From Pedobacter sp. AK013 (GTDB lineage: Bacteria; Bacteroidota; Bacteroidia; Sphingobacteriales; Sphingobacteriaceae): 64,000 nucleotides of DNA. This document shows, one piece after another, positions 43,130 through 52,618 of this stretch. The position numbers and the translations under genes were made by a program. Location: the NCBI RefSeq assembly GCF_014205835.1, contig NZ_JACHCQ010000011.1, positions 1 to 64,000 of the forward strand. The letters are read 5' to 3'. How positions within the stretch are numbered: position 1 is the first letter of the stretch; every line of letters begins with the position of its first letter. The notes beneath the pieces were generated by a model. The model ran no database searches. It had not been told where the DNA came from and saw only the letters and a program-made list of their open reading frames with translations.

Positions 43130-44917
43130 TCAGTTTTTTTCTCTCCGGGCCTTTCGTGCTGCTTTCCTGTCTGCCCGTTTTTGTTCCCTTATTTTTTTTG
43201 CAATTACTTTTTGTTGTTTTACCGGATTCTTTTCAGGTACCATGCCAAGGCCTATAATGTCCTTTATACCCATAAAAACGGTTTTCCACATCAGGTTAAA
43301 AAAGGAGGCCGAATTAATCCTGGTATTAGTCATGCTTGCTGTTCTTGGCGCTTTGCCTTTTTGCGGGTTTTCATCTTTAACTAATACGGTATTGGCCAAA
43401 AAAGACAAAAATCCTTTTTTCTTGGTCCCTTCTCCATCAATATTGTCTGATAAGAGCTTTATTTTCAGGTTTGTGTACAGCATATTCAGTTTGCCCGATG
43501 CAGATCTTAAGTTTCCGGTTGCACCGAAATCGATATGTTGCACTTCGCCACTTTCAATCTCTATTAAACCCAGGGCTTTAGATAGTGGGTTTAAGTTTTT
43601 TAGATCAAATTTCCCCAGGTTTCCGCTGTAGGTAAATGCAGCATTATTATCGGTAAGGTTGAAATCGATTTTCACATTCAGCTTTCCCGTACCCATTAAA
43701 AGTGTGTTTAAATCTGCCAGGGCATGGTTCTTTTTGCTCAATTGTAAACTATCGTTGGTTACATTTAAAATGTTTCCGGTTAGTGCTTTAAAGTTAACCG
43801 ATCCAATTTTTTTACTTGCAGGGTTAAATTCAGCATATTTAACATTAATGTTTCTCAGTTTTACCGTATCAATCAAGGTAGGCATGTTTAATCTTTTCAA
43901 TGCCATATGGGGATAGTTTCGGCCTTTATCAAACCCTGGTGGCGGTGGCGATTCTCGGCTCATAAAAACTTCAACGTTGGCGGGCCCAATTTTTAAAGAT
44001 TCGGCGTATAATTTTTGGTCGGTATTTAAACCAATAAAATCGACTCCGTTAAATTCAATTTTATCAAAGCTTAAATTGTATCGGTCTTTCTGGATATTAT
44101 ATTTTCTTGCAAAAGTAAGTTCATCGTACAATGGTGTAAGTTTAAAGCCCTTAACCGTTATTTTTTTTGATGCAGTAGAACCTCTAATGGTATCAACTTT
44201 CATGGCGTACATTTTATCTTTCGTTACCGATTTATAGCCCGCAATCTGAAAGGATGCATCTTTCATATAATAAAACCTTGTTGTATCATTGCCTGAAAGC
44301 GAATCCAACAAGAAATCATTAATGTTAATATCGAGGTGTTTGATTGAGTTTTTGACTTTTTTTGCTGCGGTTTTATTGATGTAGTCAAAATCGGCATCTA
44401 CAATTTTAATGCTTTTTACATGTACTGATTTAAAGATTTTCGAAACCTGCTCATAAAGCGATTTTTCGTCTTTTATGGTATCGGGTTTCCTGTCAACCTT
44501 ATTAAAAAACATGTTAATGGAGGGCTGCTGTAAAAGGATTTCATTTACATCTATCTGTTTTTTAAAGTAGGCCGTTAATATTCCAACACGGCTAATCTGT
44601 AGTTTCTTTAATTTAAGCTCGAAAGTATGGGCAGGAGCCAATTGTTTTTTCTTTAGGCTATCAAAAACCGAGGTATCAGGAATTAAGGTAACATCACGTA
44701 AAGCCAAACTTCCGGTAATTATGTTTAAGTTAATACTTTTAAAATCTATCCGATATAAATGGTGGGAGCCATTGTAAACGCCGGCTTTAATTTTTTCTGT
44801 CAGTATAGGTTTCCATCGGGCACTTAAAAACATAGCACCAAATGCAACAATTAAAATCAATATGCCGAATATACTTCCTATCCAGGCCCAAATTTTAGTT
44901 CTATGCTGCGCTGTCAT
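43130..44917 (-). CDS. AsmA-like envelope protein, paralogue 2
   Basis: A 595-residue protein with one N-terminal helix (residues 9-31) and a periplasmic beta-strand-rich domain. Shared features with paralogue 1 include the early LTEKIKAGVYNGSHHLYRI and NIITGSLALRDVTLIPDT segments, a GFLSFLANTVLVKDENP segment and a basic C-terminus (RADRKAARKARREKN). The two genes are 69 bases apart in the same orientation and represent a tandem duplication that has since diverged. Presumed role in envelope lipid or outer membrane homeostasis by AsmA analogy. Confidence 0.75.
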   Translation of the reverse strand: MTAQHRTKIWAWIGSIFGILILIVAFGAMFLSARWKPILTEKIKAGVYNGSHHLYRIDFKSINLNIITGSLALRDVTLIPDTSVFDSLKKKQLAPAHTFELKLKKLQISRVGILTAYFKKQIDVNEILLQQPSINMFFNKVDRKPDTIKDEKSLYEQVSKIFKSVHVKSIKIVDADFDYINKTAAKKVKNSIKHLDININDFLLDSLSGNDTTRFYYMKDASFQIAGYKSVTKDKMYAMKVDTIRGSTASKKITVKGFKLTPLYDELTFARKYNIQKDRYNLSFDKIEFNGVDFIGLNTDQKLYAESLKIGPANVEVFMSRESPPPPGFDKGRNYPHMALKRLNMPTLIDTVKLRNINVKYAEFNPASKKIGSVNFKALTGNILNVTNDSLQLSKKNHALADLNTLLMGTGKLNVKIDFNLTDNNAAFTYSGNLGKFDLKNLNPLSKALGLIEIESGEVQHIDFGATGNLRSASGKLNMLYTNLKIKLLSDNIDGEGTKKKGFLSFLANTVLVKDENPQKGKAPRTASMTNTRINSASFFNLMWKTVFMGIKDIIGLGMVPEKNPVKQQKVIAKKIREQKRADRKAARKARREKN

Positions 44918-45046
44918 TTATTTATGTGGCTTATCGATAGGTAACAGATGGGAACGCGAAAGGTTTTTTGATAGAAAGCTAAAAGACTAAAGGAGAAAGA
45001 CCAAAGAGGGGGGATAGCTAAGTGTTTTATAGTTAAGTTTTTTAAG

Positions 45047-45330
45047 AGCGCGGGTTCAGGGCTATTAACATTGTTTGTTCCTTTGCTTCGCTTGTACGCT
45101 TCGGTCGTCGTACCTCCTGGGCCTGCAGGGTACCGCTTCGCCAAGGGCTAGATGGCAGGTGAGTGCTAAAATTAATGGTGTTCGTATGCTTCATGTACAG
45201 TCCTTTGTTCCTAAACCCGACCTTAGCGGGATGCCACAATTTTTTCAATTGGGGCAGAAGCGGGGGCGGGACTACAGGCTGCCATTCGCACCAAAGCTTT
45301 CATTTCCAAAAAAGTGGTTATGTTTTTTGG
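45047..45330. repeat. GC-rich dispersed element, tandem unit A
   Basis: A 284-bp unit followed directly by unit B, nearly identical. It includes TTCGCTTGTACGCTTCGG, CCTGCAGGGTACCGCTTCGC, GGGCTAGATGGCAGGTGAG, CCTAAACCCGACCTTAGC and GCGGGGGCGGGACT. Frames that read through it on both strands give duplicate peptides with no domain character. The gap 44918-45756 has no gene. Whether it is transcribed is unknown. Confidence 0.85.
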
Positions 45331-45612
45331 AGCGCAGGGGCAGTGTAAGTAACAGTGTTTGTTCCTTTGCTTCGCTTGTACGCTTCGGCCGTCGTACCTC
45401 CTGGCCTGCAGGGTACCGCTTCGCCAAGGGCTAGATGGCAGGTGAGTGCTAAAATTAATGGTGTTCGTATGCTTCATGTACAGTCCTTTGTTCCTAAACC
45501 CGACCTTAGCGGGATGCCACAATTTTTTCAATTGGGGCAGAAGCGGGGGCGGGACTGCAGGCTGCCATTCGCACCGAAGCTTTCATTTCCCAAAAAGCGG
45601 TTATCGTTTTGG
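45331..45612. repeat. GC-rich dispersed element, tandem unit B
   Basis: About 282 bp, differing from unit A by a few substitutions and one-base indels. The same element is present, inverted, at 24642-24905 and partially at 58077-58260. Confidence 0.85.
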
Positions 45613-45699
45613 AGCATAGCGTCGGTATATAAGAAGATTGTTCCCCGCAATTGACGAAAATCATAATCGTACTGTAAACATTTAAACTAAATATGTCAA

Positions 45700-45732
45700 T
45701 TTGTCACTTTTAATTTTATTTATGTATTTTTG
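45700..45732 (+). promoter_or_regulatory. Promoter of miaB
   Basis: TTTG (45700-45703), 21 bases, then TATTTTTG (45725-45732), matching the Bacteroidetes -33/-7 pattern with a slightly long spacer. It ends 24 bases before the ATG. Confidence 0.6.
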
Positions 45733-45756
45733 CAATCCCCAAAATGTTTTTAAATA

Positions 45757-47175
45757 ATGATTGATTTACAAGTACAGGATAAGACGCATGATGAAGCCAG
45801 GCAAGGTGAAGCTTTAATTTTAGATACACCGATTAAAGCCGATGCCCGTAAATTATATATCGAAAGTTATGGTTGCGCAATGAATTTTGCTGATAGTGAA
45901 ATTGTTGCCTCTATATTATCGGAAACTGGATTTGAAACCACAGGGGATTATCACCAGGCTGATGTAATCTTCATTAATACCTGCTCTATCCGCGAAAACG
46001 CAGAAACCAGGGTTAGAAACCGATTATCACAATTCGGTGTAGAAAAGCGCCGTAACCCAAAATTAATTGTTGGCGTTTTGGGCTGCATGGCAGAGCGGTT
46101 AAAATCTAAATTTTTGGAAGAAGAACGTTTGGTTGATGTAGTAGTAGGCCCCGATGCCTACCGCGATCTGCCTAACTTAATTGAGCAGGTAGAAAGCGGA
46201 CATAAAGCAGTTAATGTTTTATTATCCCGCGAAGAAACTTATGCTGATATCAGTCCGGTTCGGTTAAACAGCAACGGAATAACCGCTTTTATTTCTATTA
46301 CACGTGGTTGTAATAACATGTGTTCTTTCTGTGTTGTTCCTTTTACCCGGGGCCGCGAACGAAGCCGAGACGCCCATTCTATTATAGAAGAAGCAAAAGG
46401 CTTATTTGAGGCTGGTTACCGTGAGGTGACGCTTTTAGGCCAAAACGTAGATTCGTACACCTGGACATCGGAAGATGGAACAGAAACCGTTAACTTTGCG
46501 CAGCTTTTAGAGCAAACAGCATTGGTTAGTCCAGATTTAAGGGTACGTTTCTCTACTTCGCATCCAAAAGATATTACTGACGAGGTTTTACATACTATTG
46601 CTAAATACGATAACATTTGTAACTATATCCACTTGCCAGTTCAATCAGGTAATACCCGCATATTGGAGTTAATGAACAGGACTTATACCCGCGAATGGTA
46701 TATTAATCGTATTGATGCCATCCGCAACATAATTCCTGGTTGTGCAATTTCTACCGATATCATTGCTGGTTTCTGTACAGAAACAGAGGAAGAACATGAA
46801 GAAACGCTGAGTATGATGGATTATGTGCAATATGATTTTGCTTACAACTTCACCTACTCTGAAAGACCAGGAACTTTAGCCGCCCGTAAATTGGAAGACG
46901 ATATCCCTGAAGAAGTAAAAAAACGCCGTTTAGCAGAGATTTTGGCTAAACAACAGGCACATTCATTAATGCGTTTGCAAGAATGGGTGGGTAAAACCGT
47001 ACGGGTTTTGATTGAAGGCACTTCAAAAAAATCTGATCTCGATTATTGCGGAAGAGGAGATAGCGGAGCGATGGCTATTTTTCCGGCTATAGAAGGTGTT
47101 AAACCTGGTCAGTATGCAAATGTATTTATCGAGAAATGTACATCGGCTACATTAATTGGTAAAATAGTATCATAA
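45757..47175 (+). CDS. miaB: tRNA-2-methylthio-N6-dimethylallyladenosine synthase
   Basis: A 472-residue radical SAM methylthiotransferase. The N-terminal UPF0004 domain has [13 protein letters not shown] and [10 protein letters not shown]; the radical SAM cluster is C185, C189 and C192 in [16 protein letters not shown], and a TRAM domain closes the chain (residues about 405-470). It adds the methylthio group to i6A37 of tRNAs reading UNN codons. A clear promoter precedes it, and it heads the co-oriented set miaB, sigma-54 activator, lptE, TPR protein, secG. Confidence 0.96.
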   Translation: MIDLQVQDKTHDEARQGEALILDTPIKADARKLYIESYGCAMNFADSEIVASILSETGFETTGDYHQADVIFINTCSIRENAETRVRNRLSQFGVEKRRNPKLIVGVLGCMAERLKSKFLEEERLVDVVVGPDAYRDLPNLIEQVESGHKAVNVLLSREETYADISPVRLNSNGITAFISITRGCNNMCSFCVVPFTRGRERSRDAHSIIEEAKGLFEAGYREVTLLGQNVDSYTWTSEDGTETVNFAQLLEQTALVSPDLRVRFSTSHPKDITDEVLHTIAKYDNICNYIHLPVQSGNTRILELMNRTYTREWYINRIDAIRNIIPGCAISTDIIAGFCTETEEEHEETLSMMDYVQYDFAYNFTYSERPGTLAARKLEDDIPEEVKKRRLAEILAKQQAHSLMRLQEWVGKTVRVLIEGTSKKSDLDYCGRGDSGAMAIFPAIEGVKPGQYANVFIEKCTSATLIGKIVS

Positions 47176-47183
47176 AATCCGTT

Positions 47184-47243
47184 ATGCTGAACTTGTTTCA
47201 GCATCTTAATTTGAAAGACACTGAAACAAGTTCAGTGTGACGT
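47184..47243. repeat. Palindromic intergenic repeat
   Basis: ATGCTGAACTTGTTTCAGCATC and GACACTGAAACAAGTTCAGTG are inverted around TTAATTTGAAA. Related copies are at 63688-63756 and, degenerate, at 53812-53880. It lies between miaB and the sigma-54 activator, so it is within a probable operon. Confidence 0.65.
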
Positions 47244-47260
47244 AACTTTAGAAAGCATAA

Positions 47261-48508
47261 ATGGATACACAAAATATTAAACAGCGTTTCGGTATTATTG
47301 GTAATTCGCCTTTACTTAATCGTGCCATAGATATTGCAAGCCAGGTAGCACCAACCGATATGTCGGTGTTAATAACAGGCGAAAGTGGTAGTGGTAAAGA
47401 AGTGTTCTCGCAAATTATCCATCAGATGAGTGCCCGTAAACATGGTGCTTTTATTGCTGTAAACTGTGGGGCTATTCCCGAAGGAACCATTGATTCTGAA
47501 CTGTTTGGTCACGAGAAAGGATCTTTTACAGGCGCACACGAAGCACGTAAAGGTTATTTTGAAGTGGCAAACGGTGGAACCATTTTTTTAGACGAGGTTG
47601 CTGAGCTGCCTTTGGGTACACAGGCACGTTTACTTCGTATTTTAGAAAGTGGCGAATACTTGCGTGTAGGTTCGTCTAAAGTACAGAAAACAGATGTTCG
47701 TATTATTGCAGCCACTAATGTTGATGTGTATAACCGTGTTAAGAACGGGAAATTCCGCGAAGATTTATATTACAGGTTAAATACCGTTCCGTTGCGTATT
47801 CCGGCTTTGCAGGAGCGTAAAGAAGATATTTATTTATTATTCAGAAAATTTGCTGCCGATTTTAGCGATAAATACCGTAGTCCGGCATTACACCTCGAAC
47901 CAGATGCCATTCAGATCTTAACCAATTACAGCTGGCCGGGTAATGTTCGCCAGTTAAAAAATATTGCCGAGCAGATCTGTGTATTAGAGAAAGACCGAAA
48001 TGTAAGCGGGCAGGCTATTTTAAACTATATCCCGAACGAAGCCGGAAGTAATTTGCCAATGGCGATTAACGCACAGTCGAAAGAAGATTTTACAGAAAGA
48101 GATATTTTGTACAAGGTGCTTTTTGATATGAAAAAGGATATGGTTGAGCTTAAAAAACTAGTTGCAGAAATTATTCAGCACGGTGGAAATACCGCAACCG
48201 TTTTGGCAGATAACCCACAGTATATCAATCAGCTGTACCGTGATGTAGAATTGCCGGCAGGGCAAGAGCATGCCTTTACCATTCAGCAGCCTACACCAAG
48301 CAATAATAGCATTAACAACAATAACAATGCTGATTATTTTGCGCACGAGGCTGAGGAAGTAGAAGAATCTTTGTCGTTAGTAGATAAGGAATCAGACCTG
48401 ATTAAAAAGGCATTAAAAAAACACAAGGGCAAGCGTAAGTTTGCTGCGCAGGAATTGGGCATTTCAGAGCGTACTTTGTACAGAAAAATTAAAGAATTGA
48501 ATTTATAA
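47261..48508 (+). CDS. Sigma-54-dependent activator without sensor domain
   Basis: A 415-residue bacterial enhancer-binding protein. It starts directly with the AAA+ domain: Walker A ITGESGSGKE (residues 38-47), the sigma-54 contact loop GSFTGAHEA near 87, Walker B GGTIFLDEV, and a sensor region with WPGNVRQLKN. A Gln/Asn-rich linker leads to a Fis-type HTH KRKFAAQELGISERTLYRK. No receiver, GAF or PAS domain precedes the ATPase, so control must come from expression, a partner protein or the linker. Its position in an envelope gene set suggests a link to lipopolysaccharide or secretion. Confidence 0.93.
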   Translation: MDTQNIKQRFGIIGNSPLLNRAIDIASQVAPTDMSVLITGESGSGKEVFSQIIHQMSARKHGAFIAVNCGAIPEGTIDSELFGHEKGSFTGAHEARKGYFEVANGGTIFLDEVAELPLGTQARLLRILESGEYLRVGSSKVQKTDVRIIAATNVDVYNRVKNGKFREDLYYRLNTVPLRIPALQERKEDIYLLFRKFAADFSDKYRSPALHLEPDAIQILTNYSWPGNVRQLKNIAEQICVLEKDRNVSGQAILNYIPNEAGSNLPMAINAQSKEDFTERDILYKVLFDMKKDMVELKKLVAEIIQHGGNTATVLADNPQYINQLYRDVELPAGQEHAFTIQQPTPSNNSINNNNNADYFAHEAEEVEESLSLVDKESDLIKKALKKHKGKRKFAAQELGISERTLYRKIKELNL

Positions 48509-48549
48509 GTTCATCGCTTCCATAACCATTGAAAAACAATTAAATACTG

Positions 48550-49062
48550 ATGAAGATAAAAATATTTGCTTTAATCCTTCTTGCTTCAATATCAAGCGCA
48601 TGCTCTTATAAATTTAGCGGAGCATCAACAACAGGGTTAAAAACGGTGGTTGTTCGGGTATTTGAAAATAATGCGCCTTTAGTGGTACCAACACTAAGTA
48701 ACCAGATTACCGAATCGTTAAAAAGCCGTATCCGTAATCAGACCAAATTGATTATTTCTCCTACAGGTGAAGGTGATGCATCATTTGAAGGCAGAATAAC
48801 AGGTTATGATATTAAACCGGTTGCGCTTCAAAATAGTGCTACACCTACTTCGGGTGCAAATAGGTTAACCATAACCGTTTCGGTAAAGTATAAGAACAAT
48901 ATAAAAGAACACGAAAAAGAAAGTTTTGAAGAGAGTTTTACTAAATATTTTGATTTTCCAATCAATGGGGCACCAATTCAAACGTTATTGCCTGGCGCTA
49001 TCGAAAATATTAACAAACAATTATCGGAAGATATTTTTAACCGTGCATTTGCACAGTGGTAA
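48550..49062 (+). CDS. lptE: LptE-type LPS assembly lipoprotein
   Basis: A 170-residue lipoprotein (signal ends SISSACSYKFSG) of the LptE/DUF4136-like family. LptE plugs the LptD barrel that inserts LPS in the outer membrane. The residues after the cysteine and VPTLSNQITESLKSRIRNQTKL fit the LptE pattern. It is 41 bases after the sigma-54 activator and 72 before the TPR protein; the same order is common in Bacteroidetes. LptD is not in the window. Confidence 0.85.
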   Translation: MKIKIFALILLASISSACSYKFSGASTTGLKTVVVRVFENNAPLVVPTLSNQITESLKSRIRNQTKLIISPTGEGDASFEGRITGYDIKPVALQNSATPTSGANRLTITVSVKYKNNIKEHEKESFEESFTKYFDFPINGAPIQTLLPGAIENINKQLSEDIFNRAFAQW

Positions 49063-49134
49063 AAAGCAGGATTCTAAAAGACAAAATTTTCAAAACCCGT
49101 CTACATTTTTTTAACTTAGCGGCAAACCTCGATA

Positions 49135-50187
49135 ATGGATAACAAAAAGCTACTGGCAGATTTACTTGCGCAACCTGGAAAGGTTAGGCCAGAGCATGCA
49201 TCCATGTTGCGGGAAATGGTTCAGCAATTTCCGTATTCACAGCCCATCCATCTACTTTTGGCTAAAGCCAATGCCTCATTTATTCCAAAGGCTGCATTAT
49301 ATAGCCAAGGGCATGTATTGTTTCATGTGCTAAATATGGTTCCAGTGGGCGAGGCAAAACAGGAAGCTGAAATTAGTGTCGCCGTTACGGAATATACACA
49401 AGACGAGCCCGAAGTTTTTGAAGAAATAAGTGAATTTGCAGATGATGCCCAATCATCCACAAATCAAGCTATAAACGTAGAAACACCAAACCACCTGCCA
49501 GGTATTGATAGCCATTTAATGGACTTGCCTGCGGATGACGATTCTTTTATCGAAAGTGTAGCTGCTACTGATTTCTTTGCCTTTGAGCAGAAATTAAGCA
49601 CAGATGTGGTTGCAGCCGCCCCAGAAATCGAAACGGTAGTGCCAGACGAGCCCGAAAGGAATTTTGTTTCACAATATAACGACGATAAGCTTCCATACAC
49701 GTTTTTATGGTGGTTGGCTAAAACGCGTAAAGAGCACGAACAGATTTTTCAGCCCTATGCTCATCCTAGTGCCGATAAGGCAAAACTACAGCCACAAAAT
49801 AAACCACAGCAAGAAAGAGCTGAGTTTCAACAGCAGTATGTGGAGCATATCTTTCACATTCAGACTCCTTTTGAGGTAGCAGATCATTTAGCCGAATATC
49901 CTTCTGCCGAAATTAAAGATGCGAAGGGGGCCGAAATCATCGAGAAATTCTTAAAAGAAGATCCAACAATCAAGCCGCCTAAGCCAGAACAGATAGATAA
50001 CGAAAATAAGGCAAAGAAAAGTGCAGAAGACAATTACGACCTTGTTTCGGAGACTTTGGCTAAAATTTATATCGAGCAAATGCTTTATCACAAAGCCATA
50101 GATACTTATAAAAAATTAAGTTTGAAATATCCGGAAAAAAGCCGTTACTTTGCCGACCTTATCCAATCTATAGAAAAGAAATTTTAA
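49135..50187 (+). CDS. TPR-like protein of unknown function
   Basis: A 350-residue protein I cannot name. The N-terminal 65 residues (LLAQPGKVRPEHASMLREMV) are helical and resemble those of other Bacteroidetes proteins in this position. A long acidic, Glu/Asp-rich middle segment follows. The last 55 residues form one or two TPR units with YDLVSETLAKIYIEQMLYHK. There is no signal peptide or membrane segment. It lies between lptE and secG, so it may assist envelope or secretion machinery, but this is inference. Confidence 0.75.
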   Translation: MDNKKLLADLLAQPGKVRPEHASMLREMVQQFPYSQPIHLLLAKANASFIPKAALYSQGHVLFHVLNMVPVGEAKQEAEISVAVTEYTQDEPEVFEEISEFADDAQSSTNQAINVETPNHLPGIDSHLMDLPADDDSFIESVAATDFFAFEQKLSTDVVAAAPEIETVVPDEPERNFVSQYNDDKLPYTFLWWLAKTRKEHEQIFQPYAHPSADKAKLQPQNKPQQERAEFQQQYVEHIFHIQTPFEVADHLAEYPSAEIKDAKGAEIIEKFLKEDPTIKPPKPEQIDNENKAKKSAEDNYDLVSETLAKIYIEQMLYHKAIDTYKKLSLKYPEKSRYFADLIQSIEKKF

Positions 50188-50201
50188 AATATAATATTAC
50201 C

Positions 50202-50564
50202 ATGGTAACCTTTTTAATCATTTTATTAATTATTGCGTGTGTAGCCTTAGGCTTATTTGTTTTAGTTCAAAACCCTAAAGGTGGCGGTTTAGCTACAGGC
50301 GGTGGCACCAGTAACATGTTTGGTGTACAACGTACTGGCGATGTTTTAGAAAAAGGATCGTGGGTATTGTTAACGCTAATAGTAGTGTTAACCCTTGCCG
50401 TTACTACAATTGCTAAAACTAGCGGTGGTAGTGCTGCAGTTGGAAACTCAGCTATACAGGAGCGCTTAAATAAAACACCATCGCCATCTCCACTTGGCGG
50501 AAATTTAAACAGCACTAAACCTGCTGCTTCAACTCCGGCTAAAACCGATTCGACAAAGAAATAA
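50202..50564 (+). CDS. secG: Preprotein translocase subunit SecG
   Basis: A 120-residue SecG: two membrane helices (residues about 3-21 and 50-69) flank the conserved loop QNPKGGGLATGGGTSNMFG. A Ser/Pro/Ala-rich tail of about 40 residues extends the C-terminus. SecG assists SecYE in protein export. It is last in the miaB-secG set and is followed by a terminator. Confidence 0.94.
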   Translation: MVTFLIILLIIACVALGLFVLVQNPKGGGLATGGGTSNMFGVQRTGDVLEKGSWVLLTLIVVLTLAVTTIAKTSGGSAAVGNSAIQERLNKTPSPSPLGGNLNSTKPAASTPAKTDSTKK

Positions 50565-50587
50565 GTAATACTTACCCGTATTTTATA

Positions 50588-50618
50588 GAGCTTTCCTCAA
50601 AAGGGAAAGCTTTTTTGT
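50588..50618 (+). terminator. secG terminator
   Basis: AGCTTTCC and GGGAAAGCT pair around TCAAAA, followed by TTTTTTGTTTT. Confidence 0.85.
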
Positions 50619-50695
50619 TTTAATATCCGTAAAAAGAGAATGAATACCCTTTGTCTCTTAACACACATTTAACATAAAAAACTTTAAATTGCAGC

Positions 50696-51721
50696 ATGAA
50701 ATTAAGTGTGCTGGTTCTATTTACTGCTCTTGCCGTTGGTCTTTCCATCGGGATGGTTAATTTTTATTTTCAGCATAGCCTGTATTACTTGGCTATTTCT
50801 TTTGGCGTATCGTTTCTTTGCAGTTTTTTGGTTTTTTATTATTTATTAGAGAAGTATATCTACACCAAAATTAAACTGATCTACAAGCTCATCCATAACC
50901 TTAAATTAGGAAAAGACTTAAAGGATGCACTGGGCGAATACGTGAGTTCGGATCCGATTAATGATGTTGAACAAGAAGTAAAGGAGTGGGCAGGCGCAAA
51001 GAAAAAAGAAATAGACCTATTAAAAAAACAGGAACAGTTTAGAAGAGAGTTTCTTTCAAATGTTTCGCATGAATTTAAAACCCCCCTTTTTGCCATTCAA
51101 GGTTACATCGAAACTTTACAGGATTGCCTGGTAGACGATCCTGATCAAGCAGTTTTATTCCTGAAAAAAGCAGAAAATAATGTAGAGCGACTAAGTTATT
51201 TAATTAATGATTTAGACGTTATTTCAAAGTTAGAAACAGGCGAATCGCCAATTAACTACCAAAAATTCGATTTTGTACAATTGGCTAAAGAGGTAATGGA
51301 AAACCTCGAAGACCGCGCTAAGGCAAAAAACATTAAACTCTTTTTTAAAGATAAATATACTGCCATTACATTGGTTTCGGCAGATCGGGAAAAGATTAGG
51401 CAGGTATTAATTAACTTGTTGGTAAACAGTATTAAGTACGGCATTGATGGTGGCGAAACAGCCATTAAAATTTTTGAATTGCACGATCAGGTATTGATTG
51501 AGGTTACCGATAACGGCATCGGGATAGAGGAAAAACATTTGTTACGCTTGTTTGAGCGTTTTTATCGCATCGATACTCATCGGGCAAGAGAAGTTGGAGG
51601 TACAGGTTTAGGCTTAGCCATTGTAAAACACATTTTAGAGGCACACCAACAAACCATTTCGGTAAGGAGTACACCAGGTATAGGCACTACCTTTGCTTTT
51701 ACACTACAAAAAGGTGGGTAA
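50696..51721 (+). CDS. PhoR-like sensor histidine kinase
   Basis: A 341-residue kinase with two close N-terminal membrane helices (residues 4-24 and 29-48), so little sensor domain is outside the membrane. HAMP-like linker, then the box [19 protein letters not shown] and an ATPase domain with LLVNSIKYG and [10 protein letters not shown]. The layout resembles PhoR. A PhoU-like protein and a PiT phosphate transporter follow 243 bases later on the same strand, which fits phosphate sensing. No response regulator gene is adjacent. Confidence 0.92.
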   Translation: MKLSVLVLFTALAVGLSIGMVNFYFQHSLYYLAISFGVSFLCSFLVFYYLLEKYIYTKIKLIYKLIHNLKLGKDLKDALGEYVSSDPINDVEQEVKEWAGAKKKEIDLLKKQEQFRREFLSNVSHEFKTPLFAIQGYIETLQDCLVDDPDQAVLFLKKAENNVERLSYLINDLDVISKLETGESPINYQKFDFVQLAKEVMENLEDRAKAKNIKLFFKDKYTAITLVSADREKIRQVLINLLVNSIKYGIDGGETAIKIFELHDQVLIEVTDNGIGIEEKHLLRLFERFYRIDTHRAREVGGTGLGLAIVKHILEAHQQTISVRSTPGIGTTFAFTLQKGG

Positions 51722-51937
51722 TTTGCATCTTTTACCGTATACAAAAGCTCATCATTCCTTTACTAAGAAGGCGCAATTTGCAAAATGCAGACAAGTTACT
51801 GTGTTAATGATCAATTAACTTCTTTAGTTGTTCATTATCAGTTATATAGAGCTATATAAGTAAGCTGCACCTAAGTAAATAAGCTACTAATTAGTTAATA
51901 TAATTAATAAATTAACATTAACTTAACATTGGGCTTG

Positions 51938-51945
51938 TAGCTTTG
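51938..51945 (+). promoter_or_regulatory. Candidate -7 box of the PhoU-like/PiT operon
   Basis: TAGCTTTG matches TAnnTTTG, 19 bases before the ATG at 51965. No clean TTTG at -33. The 243-base gap before it is AT-rich and otherwise featureless apart from a TATATAGAGCTATATA near-palindrome. Confidence 0.5.
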
Positions 51946-51964
51946 CAACATATTAAAAATTAAC

Positions 51965-52606
51965 ATGAACAATATTTTTAAGTTCTTTACACCTCAAGAC
52001 AGAAAGTTTCATCCACTTTTCGAACAAGCAGGTAGCAATGCATTAAAAATTGCAGAAACCCTTTTAGAAATGGTTAGCACGGGTGATGCTGAAAGCAGAA
52101 AAACAATTTTTAAAGAAATTGAACGCCTGGAGCATGTGGGTGATGATATTACCCATTCAATTTTTCTTGAACTGAGCAGGAACTTTATTACGCCATTTGA
52201 TAGAGAAGACATTCATGCATTGGCTACTGCCGTTGATGATGTTGCCGATTATATTTATGGTACTGCAAACCGTATGCAGATGTATAACATGAATACCATT
52301 AACGAGCCGATTGTTAAAATTGCCGAACTTTTGGTAGAAATGTGTACTGATATTGATAAAGCAATTAAAGAGTTACGCAGTTTCAAAAACATCCGCGTAA
52401 TTGCTGATGCCTGTATCCGTATTAACAGTGGCGAAAACCAGGCTGATTATGTATTTACATTAGCAGTAGCCCGTTTATTCGAATACGAAACCAATGCGAT
52501 TGAATTAATTAAACAAAAAGAGGTTTTACAAACGATAGAAAAAGCGACAGATAAGTGTGAGGATGTGGCGAATGTGCTTGAAACTATCTTGGTTAAAAAC
52601 GCTTAA
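51965..52606 (+). CDS. PhoU-like protein (DUF47)
   Basis: A 213-residue helical protein of the DUF47 family, distantly related to PhoU: helices carry DAESRKTIFKEIERLEHVGDD and FDREDIHALATAVDDVADY, where the acidic residues are typical metal-cluster ligands. These proteins accompany PiT transporters and probably control them. The gene precedes pit by 12 bases, and a TAGCTTTG box precedes both. Confidence 0.92.
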   Translation: MNNIFKFFTPQDRKFHPLFEQAGSNALKIAETLLEMVSTGDAESRKTIFKEIERLEHVGDDITHSIFLELSRNFITPFDREDIHALATAVDDVADYIYGTANRMQMYNMNTINEPIVKIAELLVEMCTDIDKAIKELRSFKNIRVIADACIRINSGENQADYVFTLAVARLFEYETNAIELIKQKEVLQTIEKATDKCEDVANVLETILVKNA

Positions 52607-52618
52607 TAAAAAACAAAC

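Noticed and set aside
45042..45654. Several overlapping frames giving duplicated peptides
   Set aside because: Produced by the tandem 284-bp repeat; both strands give similar false proteins, so the repeat explains them.
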